Origin: Syntrophomonadaceae bacterium
Lineage (GTDB): Bacteria > Bacillota > PH28-bin88
Length of the DNA stretch: 64,000 nucleotides
NCBI GenBank assembly: GCA_018333865.1
Contig: JAGXSE010000001.1
Span: forward strand, 124,001 to 188,000
Direction of reading: 5' to 3'
Numbering within the stretch: the first letter of the stretch is position 1; the number at the start of each line of letters is the position of its first letter. The translations under genes and the position numbers were made by a program. Shown piece by piece: positions 8,090-17,156 of this stretch. The notes under the pieces were generated by a model, which worked only from the letters and a program-made list of their open reading frames with translations, had not been told where the DNA came from and did not search any database.

Positions 8090-8530
8090 TTGAGACAAAC
8101 CAATAATGGAGTAAATCGGCTGGCCTCGAAGGGCAATATTATATTAGCTGTACCTAATACCTGGCTGCAGTTATCGGTCATCGATATATTGTCCACACTT
8201 AAAGAGCAGTATATCTGTGTGAAAAACTTGCAGGAGATGTATCAAAAAATCAGAGACTATCCGGGGAGCATTCTTTTAATCGATATCCTTAGCTTTGAAA
8301 GAAGCTACTGGGATATCATCGAATGCTTAAAGAAAGAAGATCCTGATTTATCCCTTGTCTGCCTGATTTCCAAGGATAAACTCGCTTATGTTCATTCTCT
8401 GGAAGAGGATGATGCTTGTTATTTGGTAGAAAAAGAAAAGGCAGATCAAATGCTTTTGCCTGCTCTAACGAGAGCCCGAGAGGATCAACAAAAACGACTG
8501 CCTACCTTAAACAAAAAGGAGGTAATTACA
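8090..8530 (+). CDS. degenerate receiver-like domain in frame with, and read into, the molybdoenzyme gene
   Basis: Start TTG 8090 follows AAGGAG (8075-8080). The 147 residues up to 8530 have the alternating strand/helix pattern of a response-regulator receiver. ILLIDILS aligns with the phospho-Asp strand (Asp65), VCLIS with strand 4, and YLVEKEKAD with the conserved Lys. The N-terminal acidic pair is replaced by AVPN, so normal Mg-dependent phosphorylation is doubtful. There is no stop codon before the molybdoenzyme start at 8531. Translation from 8090 would therefore yield a 968-residue fusion with an internal Tat motif. It may be a pseudo-receiver made as a long form, or a once-separate gene that lost its stop. 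Confidence 0.6.
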
Positions 8531-10996
8531 TTGGAAAAAGATTATAAAGGTTTTTCTAATGGAATAAGCACTAACCTAAGCCGTCGTAGCTTTCTGAAGG
8601 CATCAGCAGTTACTGCAGTTGCATCCGGAGTTATTGCTTCTAACCCTTTGGCAACTGGAATGAAAGCATTAGCTGTAGGAGAAAGCCCCGTTGCTGGTAA
8701 CGAAGAAAAGTTAGTATCAAGTGTCTGCCGTTCCAATTGTTTTCAATGCTGTCGACTATATGCACACGTGCGAGATGGAAAAATTACAAAAACAACACCT
8801 GCAGCTTATCCGGATGAAATCTATACTGGATGCTGCCTAAGGGGTTTATCCCTTGTTCAGAGAACATATAGTCCCACTCGAATAAAATATCCTATGCGCC
8901 GGATTGGAGAGCGTGGAGCAGATAAATGGGAAAGAATCTCTTGGGATGAGGCTATTAATGAAATATCAAAAAAATTTATGGCTATCCAAAGCCAATATGG
9001 GCCTCAAGCTCTGGTAGTGGATACAGGCTCCGGTAACTATGGTTTGGTTCATGGCATTCAGGGGGTTGTTACTCGTTTAGCTAATTCGATCGGCTGCACC
9101 AGGCTAAACATTTGTTACGATCAAGCTACAGGGTATGGTGCCGATCGTGTTATCGGCGGCGGAATCTGGTTATGGGGCAACGAACCGCGTACCATGTTAG
9201 ACTCCAAAACAATTATTGTCTGGGGCTCAAATCCCATTAACGCACAACCACAAAATTGGCGTATTATCAAAGAAGCAAAAAATAAAGGTGTCAAAGTAAT
9301 AACGATTGATCCGATATACTCAGCGACAGCCAATAAGTCCGATGAATATATTCCGATAGTTCCAGGTTCAGACACAATGCTGGCGCTGGCGATGATGAAT
9401 TATATGATTGAACATGACTTGTTAAACGTTGACTTTATGAAAAGAAGAAGTACGGCCCCTTTCCTGGTTCGGAAAGATAATGGGAAAATCTTACGTAAGA
9501 GCGACTTTTTACCTGGAATCGATGCCGCAGGAGATGATTTTTATGTGTGGGATAGTATCGCGAACAAACCTGTACTGCTTAAGGAAGGACCTGAAGATGT
9601 AGCCATCGAAGGAAGCTTCCTTGTCAACAATGTGGAAGTGGACACCACGTTCACACTCCTTAAAAAGCACGTGCAGCAATACACTTTAGAAGAAGCCAGC
9701 AAACTAACAAGCATTCCGGTAGAAAAAATAGAGTATTTAGCAAGAACATATGTAGATGGTCCAACGACCATTTATACAAACTATGGCATAAACCATTATC
9801 TAAACGGACATTTATGGTCATTTGCAGCTTTTATCATGGCCTCGCTTACAGGCAATATCGGTGTCAAAGGAGCAGGTTTTGCCGGGTTATATGTTTTGCA
9901 TATGCCGGTAAACTTTGCCGCGGTCTATGTGACTAATAGAAAAATGGCCAATAACACATTGCCGCAAGCAATTTTTCATGAGGTCGTAAAAGATCAAAAG
10001 TGGGGTGAAAAACCTTACCCCATTAAAGCAATCTTCACCATGAATTCTAACTCTATGAGCAATTTTGCTCAGCAAAACGTCTGGTTTGATGACATTCTTC
10101 CTAATATCGATTTTAAGGTTGTAGTAGATACCGAGTTTACCGATAATGCCAGATATGCCGATATTGTATTGCCGGCCGCTTTTTGGTTTGAGGTGAATGA
10201 CTTGCGTGTATCCTATAATAATCCGTACATGCTTTACCAGGAAAAGGTAATCGAGCCCCTTTACGAGAGCAAGCCTGATGCGGAAATTATTGCTTTGATT
10301 GGTCGTAAAATGGGCCTGGGACAGTTCTTTCCAGAAAGCATGGTTGATACTGAGTGGATTAAGGTACTATTGGACTCCGATGGTTTCCGGAGGATGAATG
10401 TCACTTACGACCGAATTGTTGCTGAGAAAGTGATTCGCGTTCAGGGCAGTGCGGAAAAGCCCTTCATTCGTGGTGAACATTTCTTCAACACGCCGAGCGG
10501 TAGAGCACAACTATATTGTGAGAATCCTCTGCCACGCGTAAATTTTGGACAAGATTTGACCGGCATCATTGAAAAAGAAAGACTGCCTTACTTTAGACCG
10601 CCTGCTGAAGCATGGAAGGACAGTCCGCTATTTGCCAAATATCCACTTGTATTCTTGCAAGAACTTTCCAGGTTTCGTACCCATTCACAATGGTACAATA
10701 CGCCAATGCTAAGAGAGCTTGACCCGGAACCTTTGGCAAAAATGAGTCGTGAAGATGCCAAAGCACGGGGTATTAAAACGGGAGATATTGTTGAAGTATT
10801 TAATGATCGTGGCAGGGCTGTTGTTAAAGCCGAAGTGAACGATTCAATAAGTACAGGCATTCTCTCTATTCCTAAAGGATGGCAGAGAGAGCAATTTATT
10901 GATGGTTGTTTTCAAGAACTCACAAATACTGAGGTAGATCCGATGAGTGTCAATTTTGCATATTTCGACTGCTTGGTTGATGTGAGAAAGGTATAA
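8531..10996 (+). CDS. Tat-exported molybdopterin oxidoreductase catalytic subunit (DmsA/Psr-like)
   Basis: 821 residues from TTG 8531, with a near-perfect AAGGAGGT (8516-8523) seven bases ahead. The Tat motif SRRSFLK falls at residues 17-23, followed by a hydrophobic segment, exactly as in exported molybdoenzymes. A [4Fe-4S] site is seen as CRSNCFQCC plus a later Cys in YTGCCLRG. The rest matches the bis-MGD oxidoreductase family (ISWDEAINEI, ENARYAD-like DNARYADIVLPA, C-terminal molydopterin-dinucleotide-binding fold). It would act outside the membrane with the FeS and NrfD subunits that follow, as a reductase or oxidase of the DMSO/polysulfide/arsenate class. The substrate and Mo ligand cannot be read with confidence. 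The frame is open upstream to 8072 (see the preceding entry). Confidence 0.9.
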   Translation: MEKDYKGFSNGISTNLSRRSFLKASAVTAVASGVIASNPLATGMKALAVGESPVAGNEEKLVSSVCRSNCFQCCRLYAHVRDGKITKTTPAAYPDEIYTGCCLRGLSLVQRTYSPTRIKYPMRRIGERGADKWERISWDEAINEISKKFMAIQSQYGPQALVVDTGSGNYGLVHGIQGVVTRLANSIGCTRLNICYDQATGYGADRVIGGGIWLWGNEPRTMLDSKTIIVWGSNPINAQPQNWRIIKEAKNKGVKVITIDPIYSATANKSDEYIPIVPGSDTMLALAMMNYMIEHDLLNVDFMKRRSTAPFLVRKDNGKILRKSDFLPGIDAAGDDFYVWDSIANKPVLLKEGPEDVAIEGSFLVNNVEVDTTFTLLKKHVQQYTLEEASKLTSIPVEKIEYLARTYVDGPTTIYTNYGINHYLNGHLWSFAAFIMASLTGNIGVKGAGFAGLYVLHMPVNFAAVYVTNRKMANNTLPQAIFHEVVKDQKWGEKPYPIKAIFTMNSNSMSNFAQQNVWFDDILPNIDFKVVVDTEFTDNARYADIVLPAAFWFEVNDLRVSYNNPYMLYQEKVIEPLYESKPDAEIIALIGRKMGLGQFFPESMVDTEWIKVLLDSDGFRRMNVTYDRIVAEKVIRVQGSAEKPFIRGEHFFNTPSGRAQLYCENPLPRVNFGQDLTGIIEKERLPYFRPPAEAWKDSPLFAKYPLVFLQELSRFRTHSQWYNTPMLRELDPEPLAKMSREDAKARGIKTGDIVEVFNDRGRAVVKAEVNDSISTGILSIPKGWQREQFIDGCFQELTNTEVDPMSVNFAYFDCLVDVRKV

Positions 10997-11011
10997 AGGA
11001 GGTATTAAGGG

Positions 11012-11629
11012 ATGCGATATGCGATGGTGATTGATATTGACCGTTGTACAGGATGCAATTCATGTGCAGTAGCCTGCAAAGTTGAGAACAATCTACCCAA
11101 TGATATTTGGTGGAACAGAATCTTAACGGTAGGCGGTGAGACCTTAGATACACCGGAAGGTATTTTTCCTAATCTAAAGATGAAATTTTTACCGCTAAAT
11201 TGTCAGCATTGTGAGAATCCTTCCTGTGTCAAAGCTTGCCCAGTAAAGGCGACTTTCAGAAGGGAAGAAAATGGAGTTATTGTGCAAGATTATGATAAGT
11301 GTATTGGCTGCCGGATGTGTATGGTGGCTTGCCCTTACAATGCACGCAGTTTCAATTGGAAAAGGCCGGAATACGCAATTAATATAGCGATGGGAGATCC
11401 GGCTGTTACTCCTTCCCAATTCAATGTAGTGGAAAAATGTAATTTTTGCAGCCATCGTCTTGCCCGGGAGTTAAAACCTGCCTGTATCGATACCTGTCCG
11501 AATAGAGCGCGGTTTTTTGGCGACATAAATAGCCCCAATAGTGAAATTAGTAGAGTTCTACAAGGCAGAAACCCCGTCAAGATATTGGAAGAGAAGGGAA
11601 CCATGCCTTCTGTGTATTATCTAACTTAA
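11012..11629 (+). CDS. four-cluster ferredoxin subunit of the molybdoenzyme (DmsB/PsrB-like)
   Basis: 205 residues starting behind AAAGGAGG. Four Cys groups are visible: CTGCNSCAVACK, CQHCENPSCVKACP, CIGCRMCMVACP and CNFCSHRLARELKPACIDTCP. This is the usual set for four [4Fe-4S] clusters in the electron-transfer subunit of complex iron-sulfur molybdoenzymes. There is no signal peptide, as expected for a subunit carried across with the Tat-bearing catalytic partner. It passes electrons between the NrfD membrane subunit and the catalytic subunit. Confidence 0.95.
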   Translation: MRYAMVIDIDRCTGCNSCAVACKVENNLPNDIWWNRILTVGGETLDTPEGIFPNLKMKFLPLNCQHCENPSCVKACPVKATFRREENGVIVQDYDKCIGCRMCMVACPYNARSFNWKRPEYAINIAMGDPAVTPSQFNVVEKCNFCSHRLARELKPACIDTCPNRARFFGDINSPNSEISRVLQGRNPVKILEEKGTMPSVYYLT

Positions 11630-11645
11630 GAAAGGGGCGAATCAA

Positions 11646-12845
11646 ATGAACCAAAAAGCAGAAAAACAGTTAATCACTCAACCCTTATTTATCATCTTCG
11701 CCCTGTTGGCTGTTATTGGTCTGATATCCTGGATCTTACAGTTTACCAAGGGCTTGCAGCTCACTAATTTAGGCAACTTTAATACTTGGGGTCTGTATAT
11801 CGTCGGCTTCATGATCTTTATCGGGATCGCAGCTGGATCTCTACTCTTTTCTTCCTCCGCCTATCTGTTTAAAGGGATGGCAGAATATAAACCTTACGCC
11901 AGAATTGCAGCTTATGTTGGCGCGATTGGTAGTGCGGTTGCAGCAGGCTTGTTTATAATCGTGGATATTGGCAATCCGCTGAGAGTATGGTATATCATCG
12001 CCAGTGCCAATATCCAATCACCTATGTTTTGGGATGCCTTGATCTTAACTGCCTATGTCGTTATCGGCATCGTCTTTACCCGCAAGCTGATCCTTGTTCA
12101 TGAAGGCAAAAAAGGAGAAACATCTTTAAGAGATATTTCCGTAGTCGCTTTTATCGCCGGACTGATGGTAACCGTCACTTCCTTTGTCTTTGCTATGCAA
12201 GTTGCTCGTCCGTTTTGGCATAACCCGATCCTGCCGTTATCCTTCCTCGTTGCGGCGGTTGTAGTTGGACTGGCGATGCTAGTGATCGTTTTGCCTATAC
12301 TCAATAAGACAGGATATATCGAGGCTGGCACTGACAGATTAGCTAAAATAGGCAAGATAGCAGGAGTGGCACTGTTAGTACAACTGTTCATTGTTCTTAT
12401 TGAAATAGTTATTGGGTTATATCCTGGCGGCGGAGAAAAGGCTGCAGTCATCCAATGGTTAGTCAGCGGGGCAGGGGCGCCATTCTTCTGGATCCAAACA
12501 ATCGCCATCCTGGCAGGAATTGTCCTTTTGTTAACCAGCAAACCGGGTACTCTTATCCCCGGAGCAGGTGCTGCTATCTTTGGGATTTTCATGGTTAAGT
12601 ACAATATGCTGCAGGCACAGCTGCTCAATCCACTCATCACCTATGTGGGCCCTCCGGGATACGATGCAGGTGAAGGTGTCTATTTGCCTTCACTGATAGA
12701 AATCGCTGTCTCCGTCGGCATTATTGCTTTGGGCGGGTTATTGGTAATGGCAGGCTTGCAGAAACTGCATCTGGGTGCAAAAATTCCGCCCAGTTCAGTT
12801 AACGTTGACCATCGTTCCCAGGCGGTTCAGGCTAAACAAGGATAG
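11646..12845 (+). CDS. NrfD/PsrC-family membrane subunit
   Basis: 399 residues with eight to ten hydrophobic segments, starting behind AAAGGGG. The opening GLYIVGFMIFIGIAAGSLLF is typical of NrfD/PsrC quinol-interacting anchors, and GGEKAAVIQWLVSGAGAPFFW lies in a loop-helix near the middle. It ends with a short polar tail. It is the third gene of the catalytic-ferredoxin-anchor set and would exchange electrons with menaquinone. There is no haem-binding His pattern of the NarI type. Confidence 0.9.
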   Translation: MNQKAEKQLITQPLFIIFALLAVIGLISWILQFTKGLQLTNLGNFNTWGLYIVGFMIFIGIAAGSLLFSSSAYLFKGMAEYKPYARIAAYVGAIGSAVAAGLFIIVDIGNPLRVWYIIASANIQSPMFWDALILTAYVVIGIVFTRKLILVHEGKKGETSLRDISVVAFIAGLMVTVTSFVFAMQVARPFWHNPILPLSFLVAAVVVGLAMLVIVLPILNKTGYIEAGTDRLAKIGKIAGVALLVQLFIVLIEIVIGLYPGGGEKAAVIQWLVSGAGAPFFWIQTIAILAGIVLLLTSKPGTLIPGAGAAIFGIFMVKYNMLQAQLLNPLITYVGPPGYDAGEGVYLPSLIEIAVSVGIIALGGLLVMAGLQKLHLGAKIPPSSVNVDHRSQAVQAKQG

Positions 12846-12891
12846 GTAAACAATCAGCGGTATTTCCATTTTAGAGAATGAATTTAAGTTT

Positions 12892-12936
12892 TGCCTCACC
12901 GGCAGGTCAGCTTCTAAGTGACTGCTGGTGAAGGCA
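12892..12936 (+). promoter_or_regulatory. intercistronic stem-loop
   Basis: Arms TGCCTCACCGGCAG and CTGCTGGTGAAGGCA pair with one bulge and one mismatch across a 16-base loop. There is no T run, so it is more likely an mRNA-processing or stability element, separating the abundant structural subunits from the chaperone, than a full terminator. Confidence 0.5.
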
Positions 12937-12967
12937 TTTCATAATACATGAGATGGAGAGGAAACAA

Positions 12968-13675
12968 ATGCAAACTACCCAGCAAATAAATACTCTGGAA
13001 GTAGATATTCAAAAGGCTATAGCAGCCTCGGACCTGTATCAGATCTTGTCAATTTCTTTATGGCTGCCGACAGAGCAACTAACAGCCGGTTTATTGGACG
13101 GCAGTTTAGCAGAGGATGTTTGTTCCATTATGGGGGAACTGAAATTTTCTGAAGAGGAAATCGAAAAATTCAAAGACAAACTAAATCTTCAAGGCAAATC
13201 GATATCTGAAGAAGAGCTTCTCATCGATCTAAGGCAGGAATATACCCGTTTGTTCAACCATCCCAATGAACCGCAAGTTGATATCTACGAAACCTTGTTT
13301 CTCCATGATCCAGAGGAAGGAGAAAAAGCCAAACCAGCTTTATTTATCAGTCCGGCTGCTCTCGATGTTGAACGCATCTACAGAAAAGCAGGGCTGTTAC
13401 GCTCCGGTGAAGTCAATGAACCTTCTGATCATATGGCCACCGAGATGGAATTTATGATGTATCTATATCTGCAAAAAGCCAGAGCCTTACAAGAAAATAA
13501 TACCGAGGAAGTTGCTCGCAGAGAGGATGAAATTCAAGAGTTTAACGAAGTACATCTAAAGAAATGGGCCAGGGACTTTTTCGACCTTTGCACTTCTTCC
13601 AGCAACCATACCGTTTACCGCACTTTCGGTGAAATGGGGAAATTGTTTATGCAAAGAGTGTTGCCGAGTTCATGA
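12968..13675 (+). CDS. TorD/DmsD-family molybdoenzyme chaperone
   Basis: 235 residues, all-helical. I take ATG 12968 because GGAGAGG lies directly before it; an in-frame ATG at 12953 has no ribosome site. The pattern LRQEYTRLFNHPNEPQVDIYETLF and the later EPSDHMATEMEFMMYLYLQKA match the TorD/DmsD family. These proteins bind the Tat signal and the immature catalytic subunit in the cytoplasm until the molybdenum cofactor is inserted. It fits the Tat-bearing subunit encoded three genes upstream. Confidence 0.88.
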   Translation: MQTTQQINTLEVDIQKAIAASDLYQILSISLWLPTEQLTAGLLDGSLAEDVCSIMGELKFSEEEIEKFKDKLNLQGKSISEEELLIDLRQEYTRLFNHPNEPQVDIYETLFLHDPEEGEKAKPALFISPAALDVERIYRKAGLLRSGEVNEPSDHMATEMEFMMYLYLQKARALQENNTEEVARREDEIQEFNEVHLKKWARDFFDLCTSSSNHTVYRTFGEMGKLFMQRVLPSS

Positions 13676-13696
13676 TTGCCAGGGAAGGAGGATAGC

Positions 13697-14839
13697 ATGA
13701 TATTCGATAAAGCTTACTCGCTTAAGATTAGCCTGCAACGCTGTTTGAACCAATGGCATCAGGGAGTGGAATGCAAGAATTGCCTTGAAAGCTGTCCAGC
13801 AGATGCGATTCTTTTGTATAAAAAGCAGATCTATCTGGATAAAGAGTCATGCAATGGCTGCGGGGTCTGCTTAAACGATTGTCCAACCGAAGTCTTCAGC
13901 TCTGAACGCTGGGATGAGGTGACCATCGTTAAGGACATAGAAGAAGAGGGTTGGAAGGTCACAGAATTTTTTTGTGCCAGACATACCACTCCTTACAATC
14001 AAATAAAACATAAGAACCGTGGAGCGGTACAGCTTCCCGCCTGCTTAAGCATAATATCCAAAGGCGGGTGGTATGAGTTAGGTTTGAAGACAGATATGGA
14101 ATTACACTTGGAAGAGTGTGAGGGTTGTCCTATGTCCAAGACGCTTTCCCGTTTGGAATATAATATTGCAACGGCGGCTGAATGGCTGGAAGCCTGCGGG
14201 CATAATCCCAAGATCAGTTTCATCAACCAAAGCGTCAAGGGCAGTACCAAAAGACACTTAAGAGCGATCGAAACAGGATTAAAAGTTACTTCCCGCAGGG
14301 ATCTGTTTTTGTCTTTGTTTGATAAAGGAAAACAAATAGTAGAGCGTATAGCTGAGGCTGAGGATTATTTACCTGTAAAGGAACCGGAACAAAAATTTCT
14401 GGAAAGGTACTTGCCAAAATGGCAAAAACGGTTGGAGAATACCTATCGGGAAAACATGATAACAGCGGCTTCTCCTGCCTATTGGCCTGCCATCAAAATC
14501 GTTGATAAGTGTGTTGGCTGTCAATTATGCAGCAGGTTTTGTCCTTCGGGCAGTTTGAAAATCGTTACCGATAATGAAACTATTAACCATTGCTTTACAA
14601 GCGGTCACTGTCTGGACTGCCGGATCTGTGAACTGTTCTGTCTCGGAGAAGCTATCAGCAGAAATAGGGAAAAGATACAACAACCTTTTGAAGTATTAAA
14701 TATCTATACCGCATCCATGGCCAAATGTGAGCGTTGTGAGACTATCGCTTCGAACAAATCAAAGAGGTTTTGTTATTGGTGTGAAAAAGAAGTAGTTATT
14801 GATAATGAGCTGATAGAAAATTTTAAGAAGATTATTTGA
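13697..14839 (+). CDS. polyferredoxin with N- and C-terminal 2x[4Fe-4S] domains
   Basis: 380 residues from ATG 13697 behind AAGGAGG. The N-terminal domain has CKNCLESCP and CNGCGVCLNDCP. A middle part has LPACLSI and CEGCPM. The C-terminal domain has CVGCQLCSRFCP, and CLDCRICELFC, and the tail carries CERC...CYWC, a zinc-ribbon-like pair. It is soluble with no signal. It shares this whole layout with the protein at 21409, so the two are paralogues at both ends of the cofactor region. A role in delivering electrons to, or maturing, the molybdoenzyme is inferred. Confidence 0.8.
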   Translation: MIFDKAYSLKISLQRCLNQWHQGVECKNCLESCPADAILLYKKQIYLDKESCNGCGVCLNDCPTEVFSSERWDEVTIVKDIEEEGWKVTEFFCARHTTPYNQIKHKNRGAVQLPACLSIISKGGWYELGLKTDMELHLEECEGCPMSKTLSRLEYNIATAAEWLEACGHNPKISFINQSVKGSTKRHLRAIETGLKVTSRRDLFLSLFDKGKQIVERIAEAEDYLPVKEPEQKFLERYLPKWQKRLENTYRENMITAASPAYWPAIKIVDKCVGCQLCSRFCPSGSLKIVTDNETINHCFTSGHCLDCRICELFCLGEAISRNREKIQQPFEVLNIYTASMAKCERCETIASNKSKRFCYWCEKEVVIDNELIENFKKII

Positions 14840-15064
14840 TAAATAAGGAGCCATAAGTCGAGTGTCTTCCAAGGTAAGAAATAAGAATAATAGATGAAAT
14901 GCTCGATGCAAATATAGGCTCTATTTTTCCAACATCCTATAGAGGAAATCAAAAAAGCTTATAGAATTGAATAATACTGCCAGTTGGGTTGTACTTGCAA
15001 TTTATGTCACAAAAAGGGTAAGATATGATTAAGTCCTTTAGGAAGGCAGAAGGAGGCGATAATA

Positions 15065-15268
15065 ATGTTTGGATTGATTCCCCACATTGGCCCGACCGAA
15101 CTTATTTTGATATTAGCCCTGGCTCTAATTATTTTTGGACCCGGAAAGCTGCCCGATGTCGGGAAGTCTTTGGGCAAGACGATTAGAGAATTTCGCAGCT
15201 CCAGTAAAGATGAAGCTCCCTCTGTCACGCAGCGAAAAAATGAAGAAGAGAAGCAGGCAAATTCATAA
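15065..15268 (+). CDS. tatA: Tat translocase subunit TatA (first copy)
   Basis: 67 residues behind AGGAGG. The layout is a short N-terminal helix (GPTELILILALALIIFGPGKLP), the FGPGKLP hinge, an amphipathic helix (VGKSLGKTIREF) and a charged tail, which is diagnostic of TatA/TatE. It forms the pore of the twin-arginine translocon. It lies just downstream of the Tat-dependent molybdoenzyme genes. Confidence 0.93.
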   Translation: MFGLIPHIGPTELILILALALIIFGPGKLPDVGKSLGKTIREFRSSSKDEAPSVTQRKNEEEKQANS

Positions 15269-15297
15269 TTCAATAGTGGGACAAGAGAGGTGGCAAC

Positions 15298-15492
15298 ATG
15301 TTTAATATTGGGCCGTGGGAACTGATCCTTATATTAATTGTTGCATTGGTTGTGGTGGGTCCGAAAAAATTGCCAGAGATGGGCAGGGCTGTTGGGAATG
15401 GGCTAAAGGAATTCCGAAAAGCTACCTCGGATATCAAAAGCCAACTGGATATCACCAAGACCGAAACTCCTAATGAGGAAAAGAAAGCTTAA
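15298..15492 (+). CDS. tatA: Tat translocase subunit TatA/TatB-like (second copy)
   Basis: 64 residues, with a membrane helix followed by VGPKKLPEMGRAVGNGLKEF. It lies 29 bases after the first tatA. The hinge PKKLPE instead of PGKLPD, and a glycine-containing amphipathic helix, set it apart from the first copy. It may take the TatB role, but length alone does not decide that. Confidence 0.9.
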   Translation: MFNIGPWELILILIVALVVVGPKKLPEMGRAVGNGLKEFRKATSDIKSQLDITKTETPNEEKKA

Positions 15493-15513
15493 CGGGTTCC
15501 AAATGTTAATATT

Positions 15514-15684
15514 GAGCCTCCGAGCTAAAGCTGCTTAACGGTTTTTCCTATGGGGTCTTAGCCTGAGCTCTTGGCTCACGGGGTGCAATTGCCGGAGACG
15601 GGTGTGCCTCCATTATGTGGGAAGGAGATGCATCAGGCAGCTTATTGTTACGGCCCTGCTAATTCGTTTCTTAGCAGGGCCATT
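15514..15684 (+). promoter_or_regulatory. structured RNA leader upstream of tatC-mobA (possible riboswitch plus hairpin)
   Basis: The 262-base gap before tatC holds ordered pairing. CTCCG (15518-15522) can pair with CGGAG (15593-15597), enclosing a hairpin TGAGC-TCTTG-GCTCA (15564-15578). Next come a purine-rich segment and an 11-base perfect stem GGCCCTGCTAA/TTAGCAGGGCC (15652-15681) followed by a weak T run. Its position before molybdenum-cofactor genes makes a Moco-type riboswitch with an expression platform a reasonable guess. I could not match the Moco consensus by eye, so the class is open. Confidence 0.4.
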
Positions 15685-15754
15685 ATTTATCATCCCAGCA
15701 TGTGGATCCAAGATTTTTTCTGGAGCCTCGCAGAGTTTTGGGGGTGTTTTTTTG

Positions 15755-16513
15755 ATGGAAGAAAAATCTATGACGATTGTAGAGCATTTAGAAGAATTGC
15801 GTAAAGTTGTCGTGGTTTCACTTGTTACTATTTTGACTTCAACCATGGTAATTTTTTTCCTGTTTCGCGATGCCCTGTTTATGGCTGCCATTAAGCCACT
15901 GGCGGAATATGGCATACCGGTTGTTTTCATTGGGCCTACAGAAGCTTTGTTCTCCAAACTAAAAATAAGCATTGTCGCCGGCCTTTTTGTTTCTTTACCT
16001 GTTGTTTTATGGCGGATATGGAGTTTTGTAGTTCCTGCTCTCCATTCTAATGAGCGGCGCTATGTTTACTTGTTAGTTCCTGCCTCCTTGCTGTTGTTTC
16101 TGCTGGGAGTAAGTTTTGCTTATTTTACAGTTCTGCAAATTGCCACCAAGTACTTGCTGGTAGTAGCTGGCGAAGGTTTAGAACCAATGATTACCGTAAG
16201 TAAGTATGTTTCTTTTCTGATTTCCTTTTTGCTCCCATTTGGATTAGTATTTGAGCTGCCATTAATAGTTTTCTTTTTGACTCGGATTGGTCTTATAAAT
16301 CATACTTTTCTAGCAAGGAATCGCAGGTATGCAATACTGATCACCTTTGTTTTAGCTGCCGTTTTAACACCACCGGATGTCGTATCTCAAATTCTATTGG
16401 CAGTACCGATGGTTCTTTTATACGAAATAAGTATCTGGATTTCTCGTGTGGCAAAACCTAGGCCAAAATTTGAAGATTCCGCTGTTGTAGAAACTTCTGC
16501 AAAAGAGCACTAA
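15755..16513 (+). CDS. tatC: Tat translocase subunit TatC
   Basis: 252 residues from ATG 15755 behind GGGGGTG; the open frame upstream to 15602 belongs to the structured leader. The N-terminus MTIVEHLEELRK, the motif FGLVFELPLIVFFL and LTPPDVVSQILLAVPM are hallmarks of TatC, the receptor for the twin-arginine motif. Six membrane helices are visible. With the two upstream tatA genes it gives a complete local export system for the molybdoenzyme. Confidence 0.95.
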   Translation: MEEKSMTIVEHLEELRKVVVVSLVTILTSTMVIFFLFRDALFMAAIKPLAEYGIPVVFIGPTEALFSKLKISIVAGLFVSLPVVLWRIWSFVVPALHSNERRYVYLLVPASLLLFLLGVSFAYFTVLQIATKYLLVVAGEGLEPMITVSKYVSFLISFLLPFGLVFELPLIVFFLTRIGLINHTFLARNRRYAILITFVLAAVLTPPDVVSQILLAVPMVLLYEISIWISRVAKPRPKFEDSAVVETSAKEH

Positions 16514-16552
16514 TCCTTGAATTTTTTTGGGTGCCGCAAAGGGGGAAAGGCA

Positions 16553-17152
16553 ATGCGCAGGGTAAGCGCAATAGTCCTGTCCGGTGGCAGAAGCAGCCGC
16601 ATGAAAACAAATAAGGCATTTGTTGAAATCGGAAGCAAGCCGTTACTGGAGAGAATTGTAAATGACTTAAAACAGGAATTTGATGAAGTAATTCTTTCAA
16701 CAAACGAGCCTCATTTATATCAAGGGATTGGTGCTAAAATAGTTCAAGACATGGTCCCTTTTTACGGCCCTTTAAATGGAATCCATGCAGGACTAACCGC
16801 TGCGGCCAATTTCCATTCGTTTGTTGTAGCTTGTGATATGCCCTTTATGGATGCGAAGCTGTCTGCTTTCCTGGCGGATTTGGCAAACGGGTATGATGTT
16901 GTTGTCCCTGTAGTTGGTGGTCACTACCAGCCCCTTTATGCAGTTTACAGCAAAGCCTGCCTTCCCTATATCCAGGAGAATCTTGAGCGAAATATTTATA
17001 AAATCGCTGCTTTTTATGACAAGGTTAAGGTTCGCCGGGTCCAAGAGGCTGAGATTGAAATGCTGGCTGACAAAAACAAGGTGTTCTTTAACGTTAATAC
17101 GCCAGAAGACCTTGCTCAGGCTGAGGAAATGTACAGTTCAGGGGGGCGATAA
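16553..17152 (+). CDS. mobA: molybdenum cofactor guanylyltransferase
   Basis: 199 residues from ATG 16553 (GGGGGAAAGG ahead). The nucleotide-binding LSGGRSSRMKTNKAF at the N-terminus and VACDMPFMD near residue 97 are the MobA signatures. MobA joins GMP to Mo-molybdopterin to make the MGD form used by DMSO-reductase-family enzymes such as the one encoded upstream. It is followed after 4 bases by a molybdopterin-binding protein gene. Confidence 0.95.
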   Translation: MRRVSAIVLSGGRSSRMKTNKAFVEIGSKPLLERIVNDLKQEFDEVILSTNEPHLYQGIGAKIVQDMVPFYGPLNGIHAGLTAAANFHSFVVACDMPFMDAKLSAFLADLANGYDVVVPVVGGHYQPLYAVYSKACLPYIQENLERNIYKIAAFYDKVKVRRVQEAEIEMLADKNKVFFNVNTPEDLAQAEEMYSSGGR

Positions 17153-17156
17153 ACTG

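Noticed and set aside
15602-15754. N-terminal extension of TatC from an upstream in-frame start
   Set aside because: It runs through the structured leader, and TatC proteins normally begin near MTIVEHLEELRK with a ribosome site found before ATG 15755.
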